64,000 nt of DNA from NCBI RefSeq assembly GCF_015645385.1, contig NZ_JADOET010000001.1, positions 372,001-436,000 of the forward strand, given 5' to 3'. Position numbers and translations under genes: made by a program. The DNA is from Winogradskyella marina (lineage in GTDB: Bacteria > Bacteroidota > Bacteroidia > Flavobacteriales > Flavobacteriaceae). The notes below the pieces were generated by a model that was not told where the DNA came from, ran no database searches, and saw only the letters and a list, made by a program, of their open reading frames with translations. The number at the start of each line of letters is the position of its first letter. Within the stretch, counting starts at the first letter, position 1. Shown in pieces: positions 9,355 to 19,051 of this stretch.

Positions 9355-9963
9355 ATGAAAAATTTAAAATTCTTATTTCTATTTACCACACTTATTGTAA
9401 TGACAGGTTGTAGCAGTGATGACAGTTCTTCTAATTCAGATGATGATGCATTGACTAATCTGATTCCAAATGCTGGCAATCCGCATACTTATGAATTCAC
9501 TGTTACAGGAGGCCAGTTAGATGGTGAAACCATTTCTGGAGAAATTGCAAATGAAATGGTAGTCACAGAACTTATACTCGCTAATTATGCAGCATACACC
9601 GAATTCGATCCTGGAAAAAAAGTTATCGCCTTTCATATTTTAAATGAAATAATCAGTATTGGCGGCGATTTTTACTACCAAAATGGAGGAGTAAATGGCT
9701 TCGGTTCTGTATCTGAAGATGATGCTTCAAACTTAAGCATTCAACTAGACACGCCAAATGTTAGGTTTGACAGTCAAACCGGAACCGTTTCAATATCCGA
9801 ATTGGATTTTACCGATTCTGTTGGCGAAAACATATATTACGCTGGGTTAACAGCTTGCAAATTTACTTTTAACGGTTCTTTTATAAATTTTGTTAATGGT
9901 GAAGAAGTTGAAATTAGTGGAACTATTAAGTTGAATTTCCCAGAGGATGTTTCAGAACTTTAA
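9355..9963 (+). CDS. Hypothetical lipoprotein
   Basis: 202 aa. Lipobox TGC with mature Cys19 followed by SSDDSSSNSDDD, an acidic tether often seen on outer-leaflet lipoproteins. The remainder is beta-rich with a repeated flavour (EFTVTGGQLDGETISGEI near the start, VSISELDF, CKFTFNGSFINFVNGEEVEISGTIKL near the end). No family was recognised. Last gene of the lipoprotein trio; a terminator follows 45 bp downstream. Confidence 0.82.
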   Translation: MKNLKFLFLFTTLIVMTGCSSDDSSSNSDDDALTNLIPNAGNPHTYEFTVTGGQLDGETISGEIANEMVVTELILANYAAYTEFDPGKKVIAFHILNEIISIGGDFYYQNGGVNGFGSVSEDDASNLSIQLDTPNVRFDSQTGTVSISELDFTDSVGENIYYAGLTACKFTFNGSFINFVNGEEVEISGTIKLNFPEDVSEL

Positions 9964-10007
9964 TTCCACATACAATTATAACAGTTTAGTCTATTGTTAA
10001 ATAAAAA

Positions 10008-10033
10008 AAGTCAAGGCACACAAGCCTTGACTT
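10008..10033. terminator. Bidirectional terminator between convergent units
   Basis: Perfect 10-bp stem AAGTCAAGGC (10008-10017) / GCCTTGACTT (10024-10033), preceded by an A run and followed by a pyrimidine-rich T stretch. It separates the plus-strand lipoprotein operon from the minus-strand PUL that ends at 10057. Confidence 0.85.
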
Positions 10034-10056
10034 CTTCTTTTAAAAATAATTTAGAC

Positions 10057-11433
10057 TTATTTCCAAAACCCTTCAATTTCTTCAAGAGATTTACCTTTTG
10101 TTTCGGGTATAAACTTATAGGTAATAAATACGATGATTAAAATAAATACAATAAATATATAATACGGTAATGAGCCATTCCAAGGTTCACTATTGTTCAT
10201 CTCACTTCCCATTACCATAGGGAATGACTGAGACACTACATAATTGGCGGCCCATTGTGCGGCAACAGCAACAGACATCGCAACACTGCGTATTTTATTT
10301 GGAAACATTTCTGATAATAAAACCCACACCACTGGTCCCATAGACAAAGCAAAGGAGGCTATAAATAATAATACTCCTATTAAAGATAATACACCGACAC
10401 TATTTTGTTGCAACGTAATGCTTAACAGTAAAAAACCTACAATCATCCCTACAGAACCAATATATAGCAATGGCTTTCTACCAAATTTATCTACCGTAAA
10501 CATCGCTACAAACGTAAACACTAAATTGACAAATGCTAATAAAATTTGTTGAGCAAGGACATCTTCTTTACCAAAACCAAGTGCTTTTTCAAAAATATCT
10601 GCACCATAATATAATACAGCATTGATGCCTGTAAATTGTTGTAAAACTGAAAGCACCGTTCCAATTCCAATGATGACCAATATAGCTTTAGAAAAGTAAC
10701 TTACTTTAACTCCATCGTTAGTTTCATTTAAAGATTCCTGAATCTGATGCATTTCTTTTTTTGCAGCCTCATCACCATTTATGCGCTTTAAAACAGCTAA
10801 AGCATCATCTTCTTTTCCTTTTAGAGCCAACCATCTTGGACTTTTTGGAACAATAAATAACAGAATTAAAAACAACAGACTTGGTATTAATTCTGACCAA
10901 AACATACGACGCCAACCAAATTCTATATTCTCTGCTACGCTTAAATCATTTCCAATAAAATAAGTGGCTAGGAATACGACAAAAAAACCAATTACAATAG
11001 CCAATTGATAATAGGTTACCATTCGTCCTCTAATGTTTGAAGGAGCAATCTCAGCAATATACATAGGCGCATTCATGGATGCTACACCAATACCTAAACC
11101 ACCAATAATTCTAAAAACAACCAACATACTAACCGTTTGTGGAAACAATTCTGGTAAGCCCGATCCGTAAGCTGATACTGTAAAGAAAATTGCCGAAATG
11201 ATCAAGGACCATTTCCTTCCAATTTTAATACTCAGTGGACCAGCAATTATTGCACCAACAAAACAGCCTAAAAGCGCACTTCCAACTACCCAACCTTTTA
11301 AGGCATCACTTAAATCAAAATATTCTGTAAGGTAAAATTGTGCGCCATTAATAACGCCTGTATCATACCCAAAAAGCAAACCTCCTAAGGCGGAAACGGC
11401 TGCTATTAATAATAAGAAAACACCTTTTTTCAT
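10057..11433 (-). CDS. MFS sugar porter (XylE/GLUT-like sugar:proton symporter)
   Basis: 458 aa inner-membrane protein with twelve predicted helices. Sugar-porter signatures: GGLLFGYDTGVINGA in TM1, the loop RGRM after the fifth helix region, PKSPRWLALKGKEDDA after TM6, QQFTGINAVLYYG in TM7, FGRKPLL between TM8 and TM9, and the C-terminal PETKGKSLEEIE. It should import the monosaccharide released by the upstream glycosidases. It is the most distal gene of the PUL, separated from GH43 by the remains of one gene. Sugar specificity (xylose, glucose, galactose) cannot be fixed by eye. Confidence 0.93.
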   Translation of the reverse strand: MKKGVFLLLIAAVSALGGLLFGYDTGVINGAQFYLTEYFDLSDALKGWVVGSALLGCFVGAIIAGPLSIKIGRKWSLIISAIFFTVSAYGSGLPELFPQTVSMLVVFRIIGGLGIGVASMNAPMYIAEIAPSNIRGRMVTYYQLAIVIGFFVVFLATYFIGNDLSVAENIEFGWRRMFWSELIPSLLFLILLFIVPKSPRWLALKGKEDDALAVLKRINGDEAAKKEMHQIQESLNETNDGVKVSYFSKAILVIIGIGTVLSVLQQFTGINAVLYYGADIFEKALGFGKEDVLAQQILLAFVNLVFTFVAMFTVDKFGRKPLLYIGSVGMIVGFLLLSITLQQNSVGVLSLIGVLLFIASFALSMGPVVWVLLSEMFPNKIRSVAMSVAVAAQWAANYVVSQSFPMVMGSEMNNSEPWNGSLPYYIFIVFILIIVFITYKFIPETKGKSLEEIEGFWK

Positions 11434-11479
11434 TTTTTATTTATTTAATTATAGTTAGAGTCTTAGTTTATTTAATTGT

Positions 11480-11990
11480 TTAAAATTGCAATGTAATTAA
11501 AATTGGTAAATGGTCAGCGGGATAATGTAAATTCCGTTTATCACTTAACAACGCATATTTATTAACGTCTATAGTTTTACTAACAAAAATAGATTCTCCT
11601 TGTTACAGGCTTATCAATATGAAAACCATTAAATGTACCTTCTAGGCCAAAAGTAAGTTTTGCTATGTTTTTTGAATCATTTAATTCTGTTTTTATTAAA
11701 TAGTGCTGAATAGTCTCGAGATTTTTTTGGTCATCACGTCCATCTCCAACATAACTATACTCTACCAAAAGACTATCCATCGCTTTCATTTGATTAGGCA
11801 TAGCTTCTTGAACACCTAAAACATCAGGTTCGTAAAGCTTGATCTGGTCAATAAAAAATGATTTTCTGTTCGCCCAGCTGTTTCTCCTTCCTTAGGATGA
11901 TCTAACCTAATATTATAGCTCATCACTGAAAAATCTTGTGCAAAATACAAAACTCGAAAAGGCACAACACAATAGAAATGAATACTTCAT
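11480..11990 (-). pseudogene. Decayed endonuclease/exonuclease/phosphatase-family protein
   Basis: The minus strand encodes pieces of one secreted EEP-fold enzyme in different frames: a signal peptide from ATG 11990, then after a shift AQDFSVMSYNIRLDHPKEGE, after another shift NSWANRKSFFIDQIKLYEP and DVLGVQEAMPNQMKAMDSLL, then DGRDD joined directly to LETIQHYLIKTELNDS. After a final shift it continues SKTIDVNKYALLSDKRNLHYPADHLPI to a stop at 11480. The middle of the fold, including the GDFN region, is deleted, but the metal-binding Glu (VQEA) and terminal Asp-His (ADH) remain. An intact homologue would be about 280 aa. Reads as a broken former PUL member between the porter and GH43. Confidence 0.8.
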
Positions 11991-12000
11991 ATTTAAAAAT

Positions 12001-13848
12001 TTATTCGACATAAATAATGTCACTCGTTTCAGAAATTCCATTTTCATTAAACGCTTCTATCGTAAAATAATAAGGCGTATCACGATCTAGATTTCGCATA
12101 ACATGTTCATTAGTATCATACATTTGCCACGACTGATAAAGCTTATCTTCTGCAATTCCCCAACGAATATTATAACCTTGAGCTCCCTCTACAGCATTCC
12201 AAGTAAATGAGGCATCCCTTCGATCTGTTTGTCGTTCGATATGGAATCCTGTAACTTTTTTAGGCTTTTCTTCGAACCCTAAACCAAATACTCTTATTTC
12301 TGACATGGCGAAGTTGTCACCTGGAACCTCTATATTGTTATAACGCACATATTTTGCTTTTACCGGCTCATCTAAAACGATGTATGCATTTGGTGCATCA
12401 ATAGTGCTTTCACTTCTATCCGCAACCGTTTGCCAGGTATTACCATCTTCTGAAGTTTCAATGGTGAATCGATGTCTTAAACCTTCAACACGCGTGTAAA
12501 TTCCTGATTCATGATCGTGATAATTGAGTTGCAACGCATGAATAGTTCCTGCATTTTTCATTTCAATAGTTATCCATTGCTGATCGTCATTAGCTTCTGC
12601 TACCCAAAATGTTTTAGGGTTTTCGTCTGTAAGTACCATAGATATAAAGTTACCATCAGCATCTTTTTCAGTAGGTAATTCTGTAACTTCTACAGCATCA
12701 TCATTAGACGTAAATTTCATCACCTGCATTAACGACGAAGACACGGTAACATTTCCTTTATAAGACAACAGCATCCAACCATTGTGTTGTCCTGCTTTGG
12801 TGGGATGATTTGCTCCATAACGTGGGTAATCTCCATAAGCGGTATTGGAATACATTAAACTGTCGTCATCAAAATAAGTAGGAAACATACACAAACGACG
12901 CTCCCACTGTGCATTAGAGGCCAATGCCATGGTGGCGAAATGCCAATATTGTCCATTCGTTTGTTTTACCGTTATCCCATGACCTGCGCCATTTGTAAAT
13001 CCACCAGGTTTAAAACTCATAGGATTGTTTTTCATATATGTAAAAGGGCCAAGTGGTGTGTCACCAATATAAACTCCATCTGCGTACACATTAAACTGTG
13101 TGCCAGGTGCTGCATATTGCAAATAGTATTTTCCGTTGTGTTTAGTCATGGAAGCCCCTTCCATATAACCTTCTTTTAAAGTGGGATGAAAGTTGTTTTC
13201 TCCAAAACGCTCCCAGCCATGTTTGTCTTCATCAAGATTAAAGAGTTCTTTCTTAACTCCTGTTTCTAAAAAGCGATCATCTTTATTTAACATTTTAACA
13301 CGAAGAGGATGCACATTAGAAGAGCCCCAATATAAATAGGTCTCACCATCATCATCTATAAATAATTCTGAATCCTGAATGTTAGTAGATATCGATGCGC
13401 TTGGTGTCCATTTCCCACTTTTAGGATCATCAGTATAAAGTATACTGCCATAACCAGCGGGATTTCCCGCAAAGTACACCAATGAATCCTTGTAATTGAA
13501 TGCTGTTGGCGCGTTACTACCTTCAAAAAACCATTGTTGTGGCTTTATAAAATTCCAGTTAACTAAATCAGTAGAATGCCAATACCCAAAAGAACGTGTT
13601 ACGAACATATAATATTCGCCTTTAAATTCTATAACCGCAGGATCTGCACCAGAACGGTAGGATTTATTTTGACTAGAATTGTAAACCATATAGGTATAAT
13701 CTATATCTAATGGATTAATATAAGTGTCATATCCTTTTTTAATTTCTGCTTTGTCCTTCGCATTCGAAAGATGTTCTAATTTCTGATTCTTATCCGTGTT
13801 ACAAGAAAAAAGAAATGCTATAGTGAAGAGAAAAAGTAATTTTTTCAT
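12001..13848 (-). CDS. GH43 glycosidase lipoprotein with discoidin and Fn3 domains
   Basis: 615 aa. Lipoprotein signal, Cys16 (LFSC). Five-bladed propeller (about 45-370) with the GH43 triad: base Asp69 in SGADPAV, pKa modulator near Asp159 in IQDSELFIDDDGE, acid Glu230 in YMEGASM. Residues about 395-530 look like an F5/8 type C (discoidin) carbohydrate-binding domain ending ...MSEIRVFG; about 535-615 is Fn3 (GYNIRWGIAEDKLYQSW). GH43 enzymes release arabinose, xylose or galactose; the subfamily is not certain. 3 bp after the sulfatase stop, so one operon. Confidence 0.88.
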   Translation of the reverse strand: MKKLLFLFTIAFLFSCNTDKNQKLEHLSNAKDKAEIKKGYDTYINPLDIDYTYMVYNSSQNKSYRSGADPAVIEFKGEYYMFVTRSFGYWHSTDLVNWNFIKPQQWFFEGSNAPTAFNYKDSLVYFAGNPAGYGSILYTDDPKSGKWTPSASISTNIQDSELFIDDDGETYLYWGSSNVHPLRVKMLNKDDRFLETGVKKELFNLDEDKHGWERFGENNFHPTLKEGYMEGASMTKHNGKYYLQYAAPGTQFNVYADGVYIGDTPLGPFTYMKNNPMSFKPGGFTNGAGHGITVKQTNGQYWHFATMALASNAQWERRLCMFPTYFDDDSLMYSNTAYGDYPRYGANHPTKAGQHNGWMLLSYKGNVTVSSSLMQVMKFTSNDDAVEVTELPTEKDADGNFISMVLTDENPKTFWVAEANDDQQWITIEMKNAGTIHALQLNYHDHESGIYTRVEGLRHRFTIETSEDGNTWQTVADRSESTIDAPNAYIVLDEPVKAKYVRYNNIEVPGDNFAMSEIRVFGLGFEEKPKKVTGFHIERQTDRRDASFTWNAVEGAQGYNIRWGIAEDKLYQSWQMYDTNEHVMRNLDRDTPYYFTIEAFNENGISETSDIIYVE

Positions 13849-13851
13849 GAT

Positions 13852-15543
13852 TTATAATTTAGTGTCTTTGTCAGTTTGTGGATTGTAAGATGTTCCCGTT
13901 CTTCCTCGTAATCTTTCAAACTGTTTGAAAGAACGTTCTACATTTTCTTTTGGCGCCTGTTCAAACTCTTTTGCTTTAACTTCGTATTCTTCCTGAAGTG
14001 CTGCAAGTCGTGTTCTTAATTCAGCTTCAATATTGTCATAATCCGGATTCTCAATTTGATTTGCAATTTCCTTAGGATCTTCTTCTAGATCGTATAATTC
14101 CCAAGTATCAATATCATCATAAAAATGAATTAACTTATAGCGCTTCGTACGAATTCCGTAGTGTTTTTTCACCATATGAAACGCTGGATAATCGTAGTAA
14201 TGATAATATACTGCATCTCTAAAATCATCGCCATCAAAGGTGTTCTCTAATAACGGACGAAGGGATTTACCTTGCATATCTTCCGGTATTTCTGCATTTG
14301 CATAATCTAGAAAGGTTTCTGCAAAATCGAGATTTTGCGTTAAGTCTTCAATAATAGTTCCGGGTTTTATAACTCCTGGATATTTAATAACTAAAGGCAT
14401 GGCCAGTGATTCTTCATACATATAACGCTTATCAAACCAGCCTTTTTCTCCTAAATAAAACCCTTGATCCGTTGTATACACTACAATCGTGTTGTCTGCC
14501 AATCCGTTTTCTTCTAAATAATCTAAAACTTCACCAATACCTTCATCCATTGAGGCTATGGTTGCTAAATAATCTTGTAAATACCGTTGACCTTTGTATT
14601 TTGCTAAATCTTTTCCGGATAAGTTTGCATCATGAAAGGCATCATTTTTTTGTTGGTAAGCACTATCCCAAGCTTTGCGTTGCTCTGTAGTCATACGCTC
14701 AAAATCAGACTGCCATGGATTCCATGCTAATTCAGGATCACCCTTAGATTTTGTCAATTTTAAATCATGACCTTCATACATATCTTTATAAATCGTTTGA
14801 AGCTGTTTTTGAGAAGCCAAAGAGCCTTCATGAGCCGAGAAATAAGTGTCTGGCAACGGGAAATCCACATCGTCAAATTTATTAGCATGTCGTAATGCTG
14901 GCATCCAATTTCTATGTGGTGCTTTATGCTGCAACATTAACATAAAAGGTTTGTCGCTATCCTTAACCGAATTGAGATAGGCAATACCATCTTGCGTAAT
15001 TATATCTGTGGCATAGCCTTGTACTCGTGTTGTATCTACAACTTTAGAAGTTTCATTTAGAGCAATAAAATCTGGATTGTAATAATTGCCTTGATCGGTT
15101 AAGATCTTCCAATAATCAAACCCTTCTGGCAAGCCATCTAAATGCCATTTCCCAATCACAGCCGTGTTATAACCTGCTTTTTGAAGTAATTTAGGAAAGG
15201 TTTGCTGACTGCCATCAAACTTATTCCCATTCATTCTAAAACCATTAATATGGCTGAATTTACCCGTAAGAACTACAGCACGACTTGGTCCACAAATAGA
15301 ATTGGTACAAAAGTTATTCTTAAAAAGAGCACCTTCAGTTGCAATACGATCAATATTTGGAGTTGGTGCTAATTGACTAATTGGATGACCATAAGCACTG
15401 ATAGCTTGTTCCGCATGGTCATCTGCCATAATATAAACGATATTCGGTCGCTTTGATGGCTTTAACTCCTCAGGTTTTTTAGAAACGTCTTTACAAGATT
15501 GAAACAATAAAAGACTAAACATAAATACTACTAAATGCCTCAT
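13852..15543 (-). CDS. S1-family sulfatase (formylglycine-dependent)
   Basis: 563 aa. Signal sequence with Cys17 suggests a lipoprotein or exported enzyme. RPNIVYIMADDHAEQAISAYG gives metal ligands Asp41/Asp42. The activation motif CGPSRAVVLTGK (Cys84-x-Pro-x-Arg) is the cysteine type converted to formylglycine by an anaerobic or FGE-type maturase encoded elsewhere. GKWHLDG and TDQGFYLGEKGWFDKRYMYE are further active-site segments. It removes sulfate from a polysaccharide or oligosaccharide, so the PUL substrate is at least partly sulfated. Its ATG overlaps the esterase stop by one base (TAATG), indicating translational coupling. Confidence 0.93.
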   Translation of the reverse strand: MRHLVVFMFSLLLFQSCKDVSKKPEELKPSKRPNIVYIMADDHAEQAISAYGHPISQLAPTPNIDRIATEGALFKNNFCTNSICGPSRAVVLTGKFSHINGFRMNGNKFDGSQQTFPKLLQKAGYNTAVIGKWHLDGLPEGFDYWKILTDQGNYYNPDFIALNETSKVVDTTRVQGYATDIITQDGIAYLNSVKDSDKPFMLMLQHKAPHRNWMPALRHANKFDDVDFPLPDTYFSAHEGSLASQKQLQTIYKDMYEGHDLKLTKSKGDPELAWNPWQSDFERMTTEQRKAWDSAYQQKNDAFHDANLSGKDLAKYKGQRYLQDYLATIASMDEGIGEVLDYLEENGLADNTIVVYTTDQGFYLGEKGWFDKRYMYEESLAMPLVIKYPGVIKPGTIIEDLTQNLDFAETFLDYANAEIPEDMQGKSLRPLLENTFDGDDFRDAVYYHYYDYPAFHMVKKHYGIRTKRYKLIHFYDDIDTWELYDLEEDPKEIANQIENPDYDNIEAELRTRLAALQEEYEVKAKEFEQAPKENVERSFKQFERLRGRTGTSYNPQTDKDTKL

Positions 15544-16430
15544 TATTCTGTAGTTTTTATAATTTTAGTTTGAATGACCTCATCATTAATAACGGCTCTT
15601 TCAAAAAAGTTAAAGATTGTATCCATTTCCTCAATTGGAATTCGAGCAATTTCATGACGGCCACCTTTTACGATATTAAAGTAATATGAGGTATCAAAAT
15701 CCTCTAGTTTTTCAGCAATAATTCCCGATCCATCCAATATAAAATATCCATCTCTCTTTGGATCACATAAATGATGTGATGCACTACCAAAAGGCACTAA
15801 TTGATCCTCTGTTCCGTGATACAAAACGGCAGGAATTGCATTTTCCTCAGTAATATATCGCGCATCAACCATAGCACCAGCACAAGACAATAGACCTGCA
15901 AATTTTACATTATTATAAGCATCTTTATCGGTTACAAAATAATCTTTCATAAAGACAGCATTTAGTATGCCCTCTGCTCCTGCACTACTTCCTCCTGCTA
16001 TAATTTTAGTGGGATCAATTTGAAGCGTTTTAGCACGATCAACTAAAAATTTTGCGGCATCTAAATAATCGATTGCAGCCTGTTTAAAAGTTTCCATTTT
16101 CTCGTCTTTAGTGCAATCACAACCAAAGCCTGTTGCTGTATTTTTTCGCAGTAAACGATAGCTAATTGAAACACCTATATAATTTTGTTCCTTAGCAGCA
16201 TACTTTACCAAATTCTGATCATCTGGATAGGCACGATGACTTCCTGAAAATCCACCACCATGCATCCAAAGTAATACCGGAAGCGAATCGGATTTTTTAA
16301 TATTTTCCGGAGTAAACACATCTAGCCGCAAGGTGTCTTGACCCTTAATAGAATAGATATAAGTTTCCATGTTTTGAGCAGAAAGCCCAACTGTGATAAA
16401 TAAAACCAGTAAAATTGTTATTTTTTTCAT
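15543..16430 (-). CDS. Alpha/beta hydrolase, esterase/lipase (BD-FAE-like)
   Basis: 295 aa with a cleavable signal peptide (SAQ at 17-19). Oxyanion hole HGGG (57-60), nucleophile elbow GGSSAG with Ser149, a later GTEDQLVPFGSASH for the acid and GGRHEI for the catalytic His. A GCDC motif (about 103-106) may form a disulfide. Family members remove acetyl or feruloyl groups from polysaccharides or hydrolyse small esters; in this position, deacylation of the PUL glycan is the natural guess. Confidence 0.85.
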   Translation of the reverse strand: MKKITILLVLFITVGLSAQNMETYIYSIKGQDTLRLDVFTPENIKKSDSLPVLLWMHGGGFSGSHRAYPDDQNLVKYAAKEQNYIGVSISYRLLRKNTATGFGCDCTKDEKMETFKQAAIDYLDAAKFLVDRAKTLQIDPTKIIAGGSSAGAEGILNAVFMKDYFVTDKDAYNNVKFAGLLSCAGAMVDARYITEENAIPAVLYHGTEDQLVPFGSASHHLCDPKRDGYFILDGSGIIAEKLEDFDTSYYFNIVKGGRHEIARIPIEEMDTIFNFFERAVINDEVIQTKIIKTTE

Positions 16431-16434
16431 TTAG

Positions 16435-19041
16435 TTATATTTTTTCAATTAAAATTCCGCTAATAACAGGTTGCCCTTCAATAGATTTTAACGAAATAGT
16501 TAAGCCTTCATCGTTATTTATTTGAACTTCCGTTGTTAGAGTTACGCCATATTTTTGAGGATATTCTAATGCTAAATTGAATTGCTTTTCTATTAAATTA
16601 GTATTCAGAAACACATCGAAAACACGTTGTTTTTGGGTTGAATCCTCTTTTCTATTTGATAAATTATAAATGTTCTCTATTGATTTAATTTGCGGTTCAA
16701 CAAAAAACAAGTCCACCTTATAATTTCCATCAGGAATGTCCACTTTATAGGACGAACACCCTTCTAATAAGGTTTGAAACAATGGTTCTGAAGTCGCGTT
16801 TTTAATATCATGTGGCAAACCTTGATTTTTATCTTTGGTCATTCCATAGGGTGTGCCATCTAAAAAACCAAACCAGCCATTTTCATACGCTTGATCGGGT
16901 ACAAATGTGACATCTCTTTCTTCATCGTTAAAATAAAAATGAGCACCAATATTAATTCCGAAATGATTAAAAGTTTTAAAATCTAATGTGTCTATTTTTA
17001 AAACTTCGACTGTTTTTTCTTCTGAAATATGCTCTGAAACAACCTTAATTTGGTTTATACCATTGTCAAAAGGCATTTGGATAGTAGCAACTCCATTTCT
17101 AAACTGTATGTCTTCTTGCTTTTTGCCATTTAAATAAACAATTCCTTTATCTTGATTCGAGAATACTTGAATGGCATACGATTCATCTTTATACAAGGTT
17201 AACCCTTTTAAAAAATCGGTGGCAATATGAACAAATGGTTCATCAGTATCTAAAACTGATTTGTACCAATAATAAATATCCTTTGGTGTTCTGTTGTATT
17301 GCACCAAACCTTTTTGATTAACATGTGGAATGGCATCTCCTCTAAATTCCGAACCAAAATCCGCATAATTCCAAGCCGTCATTCCTGTCATGTAAGGACG
17401 TTCGGTAATTTGTTTATAATATGACTGATGTAATTTAGCTTGGTAGTCCGTGGAAAAATCAAACTTTTTTGGTGTTCTTGTAAATATTCTAACGTCTGCT
17501 CCTGGTCCATACTCAGACAACAACATAGAACGGTTTGGATAGCGCTTGTGTTGCTCATCTAGAAAAATTCCCAAATCTGGAATATCCTTATCATACCAAC
17601 CAAAGTATAAGTTCCATCCGAAAATCATTGGCAAATCTGCAATCCCAGTTTCGTTATAAATGGCATTGAGGTGACCAGCCATAACCGTCATATGATTTGG
17701 TGCTAATTCTCGAGTTAAAGCTTCGAGTTGTGTCGCTAATTTTACAGATGATTTTTTTAAATCTTGACTTTCTTGTTCTGTTAGTTTATTATTAAAAACC
17801 AAACGAATAAAAATCTCGTTCATATAACCAAACATCACAACAGAAGGAAAATTATAATACTGTTTAAGATGCTCTTTTTGCATGCTTATAGAGGTCTCAA
17901 AAAATGCCTCAGTATTTGTAACCTTATTAACGATTGGTATTTCTGTCCACACCAAAATACCAAGTTGATCACATAAATCATATAACTCGCGAGCATGCGG
18001 ATAATGTGCAAAACGAATGACGTTTGACCCCATGTCTTTAATCAGTTCAATATCTTTTTTCTGAAGTGCCATGGGTACAGCATTTCCATAACCTTCATAA
18101 TCTTGATGACGGTTTACACCAATTAGTTTAATCGGTTTTCCGTTTAAATAAAACCCGTTATCAGCATCTACAGACACCCAACGAAATCCGATATTCGTCG
18201 TTTTTGAATCTAAAATTTCACCATTCTTATCTTGAAGTACGAGTTTAAGCTGATATAAATAAGGATTTTTGGGCGACCATAATTTTGGGTCTTTAACTTC
18301 GGGAAGGTTTATTTTAAATTCTTCAGACCTTTCTGCTTGAAGTTTAAGCATTTCTACATGTGAATTTATAATACGACCTTCGGCATCAAAAAGCGTAAAT
18401 TTTAATTCTGTTTTTTCTTTTTTTGAAGCCGTATTGTTTAGAATTGCCGTCACTTCAATTTGCGCCTGTTCTTCGGAAACGCTTGGATAGTTGATATAAA
18501 ACCCATCTGAAGCAAAATCATCAAAACTAAAATGCTGTTTTGGTAACGTAATCAATTCCACATCGCGATAAATACCGCCATAAAATGTAAAGTCGGCATC
18601 TAACGGTGGAATATCTTCATTATGCGAATTATCAACGGTGACTTCAATTACATTGTAAGCATCATAATTTATAAATTCAGAAATATTGAAATTGAAAGCT
18701 GTATAACCGCCTTTATGGTTTCCTATTTCTTGTCCATTAATAAAGATTGTTGCTTCTTGGTTTACGGCATTAAACTTTAAATAAAACACCTTTTCTTTTG
18801 CCTCTGAAGATATATAAACCTGTTTTTGATAATAGCCTAAACCTCTTCGGTAGCCTGGCTCATCATCGAACGCATCATCTTGATTCCAAGTATGTGGAAT
18901 ATTTACTGTTTGCCATGTCGTTTTATCTTCTGAGAATTGCCACCCAGAATTGATGGTTTTAGATTGCGAGAAACCCTTCAGTAAAAATACCACACATAAC
19001 AAAACGTATAGGGATGTAGTCTTTGTAGCTATATGTGGCAT
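16435..19041 (-). CDS. GH2 beta-galactosidase-like enzyme with C-terminal malectin-like domain
   Basis: 868 aa, exported (signal peptide to FSQ). GH2 sugar-binding domain (about 30-170: VNIPHTWN), immunoglobulin-like domain, then the TIM barrel (about 290-590) with GVNRHQDYEGYG, FAHYPHARELYDLCDQLGI, acid/base Glu409 in GYMNEI and nucleophile Glu510 in LLSEYGPG. The last ~180 residues (NIGAHFYFNDEERDVTF ... GTPYGMTKD) resemble malectin, a carbohydrate-binding domain. Typical substrates are beta-galactosides or beta-glucuronides. 4 bp upstream of the esterase. Confidence 0.9.
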   Translation of the reverse strand: MPHIATKTTSLYVLLCVVFLLKGFSQSKTINSGWQFSEDKTTWQTVNIPHTWNQDDAFDDEPGYRRGLGYYQKQVYISSEAKEKVFYLKFNAVNQEATIFINGQEIGNHKGGYTAFNFNISEFINYDAYNVIEVTVDNSHNEDIPPLDADFTFYGGIYRDVELITLPKQHFSFDDFASDGFYINYPSVSEEQAQIEVTAILNNTASKKEKTELKFTLFDAEGRIINSHVEMLKLQAERSEEFKINLPEVKDPKLWSPKNPYLYQLKLVLQDKNGEILDSKTTNIGFRWVSVDADNGFYLNGKPIKLIGVNRHQDYEGYGNAVPMALQKKDIELIKDMGSNVIRFAHYPHARELYDLCDQLGILVWTEIPIVNKVTNTEAFFETSISMQKEHLKQYYNFPSVVMFGYMNEIFIRLVFNNKLTEQESQDLKKSSVKLATQLEALTRELAPNHMTVMAGHLNAIYNETGIADLPMIFGWNLYFGWYDKDIPDLGIFLDEQHKRYPNRSMLLSEYGPGADVRIFTRTPKKFDFSTDYQAKLHQSYYKQITERPYMTGMTAWNYADFGSEFRGDAIPHVNQKGLVQYNRTPKDIYYWYKSVLDTDEPFVHIATDFLKGLTLYKDESYAIQVFSNQDKGIVYLNGKKQEDIQFRNGVATIQMPFDNGINQIKVVSEHISEEKTVEVLKIDTLDFKTFNHFGINIGAHFYFNDEERDVTFVPDQAYENGWFGFLDGTPYGMTKDKNQGLPHDIKNATSEPLFQTLLEGCSSYKVDIPDGNYKVDLFFVEPQIKSIENIYNLSNRKEDSTQKQRVFDVFLNTNLIEKQFNLALEYPQKYGVTLTTEVQINNDEGLTISLKSIEGQPVISGILIEKI

Positions 19042-19051
19042 ACTTAAATTA

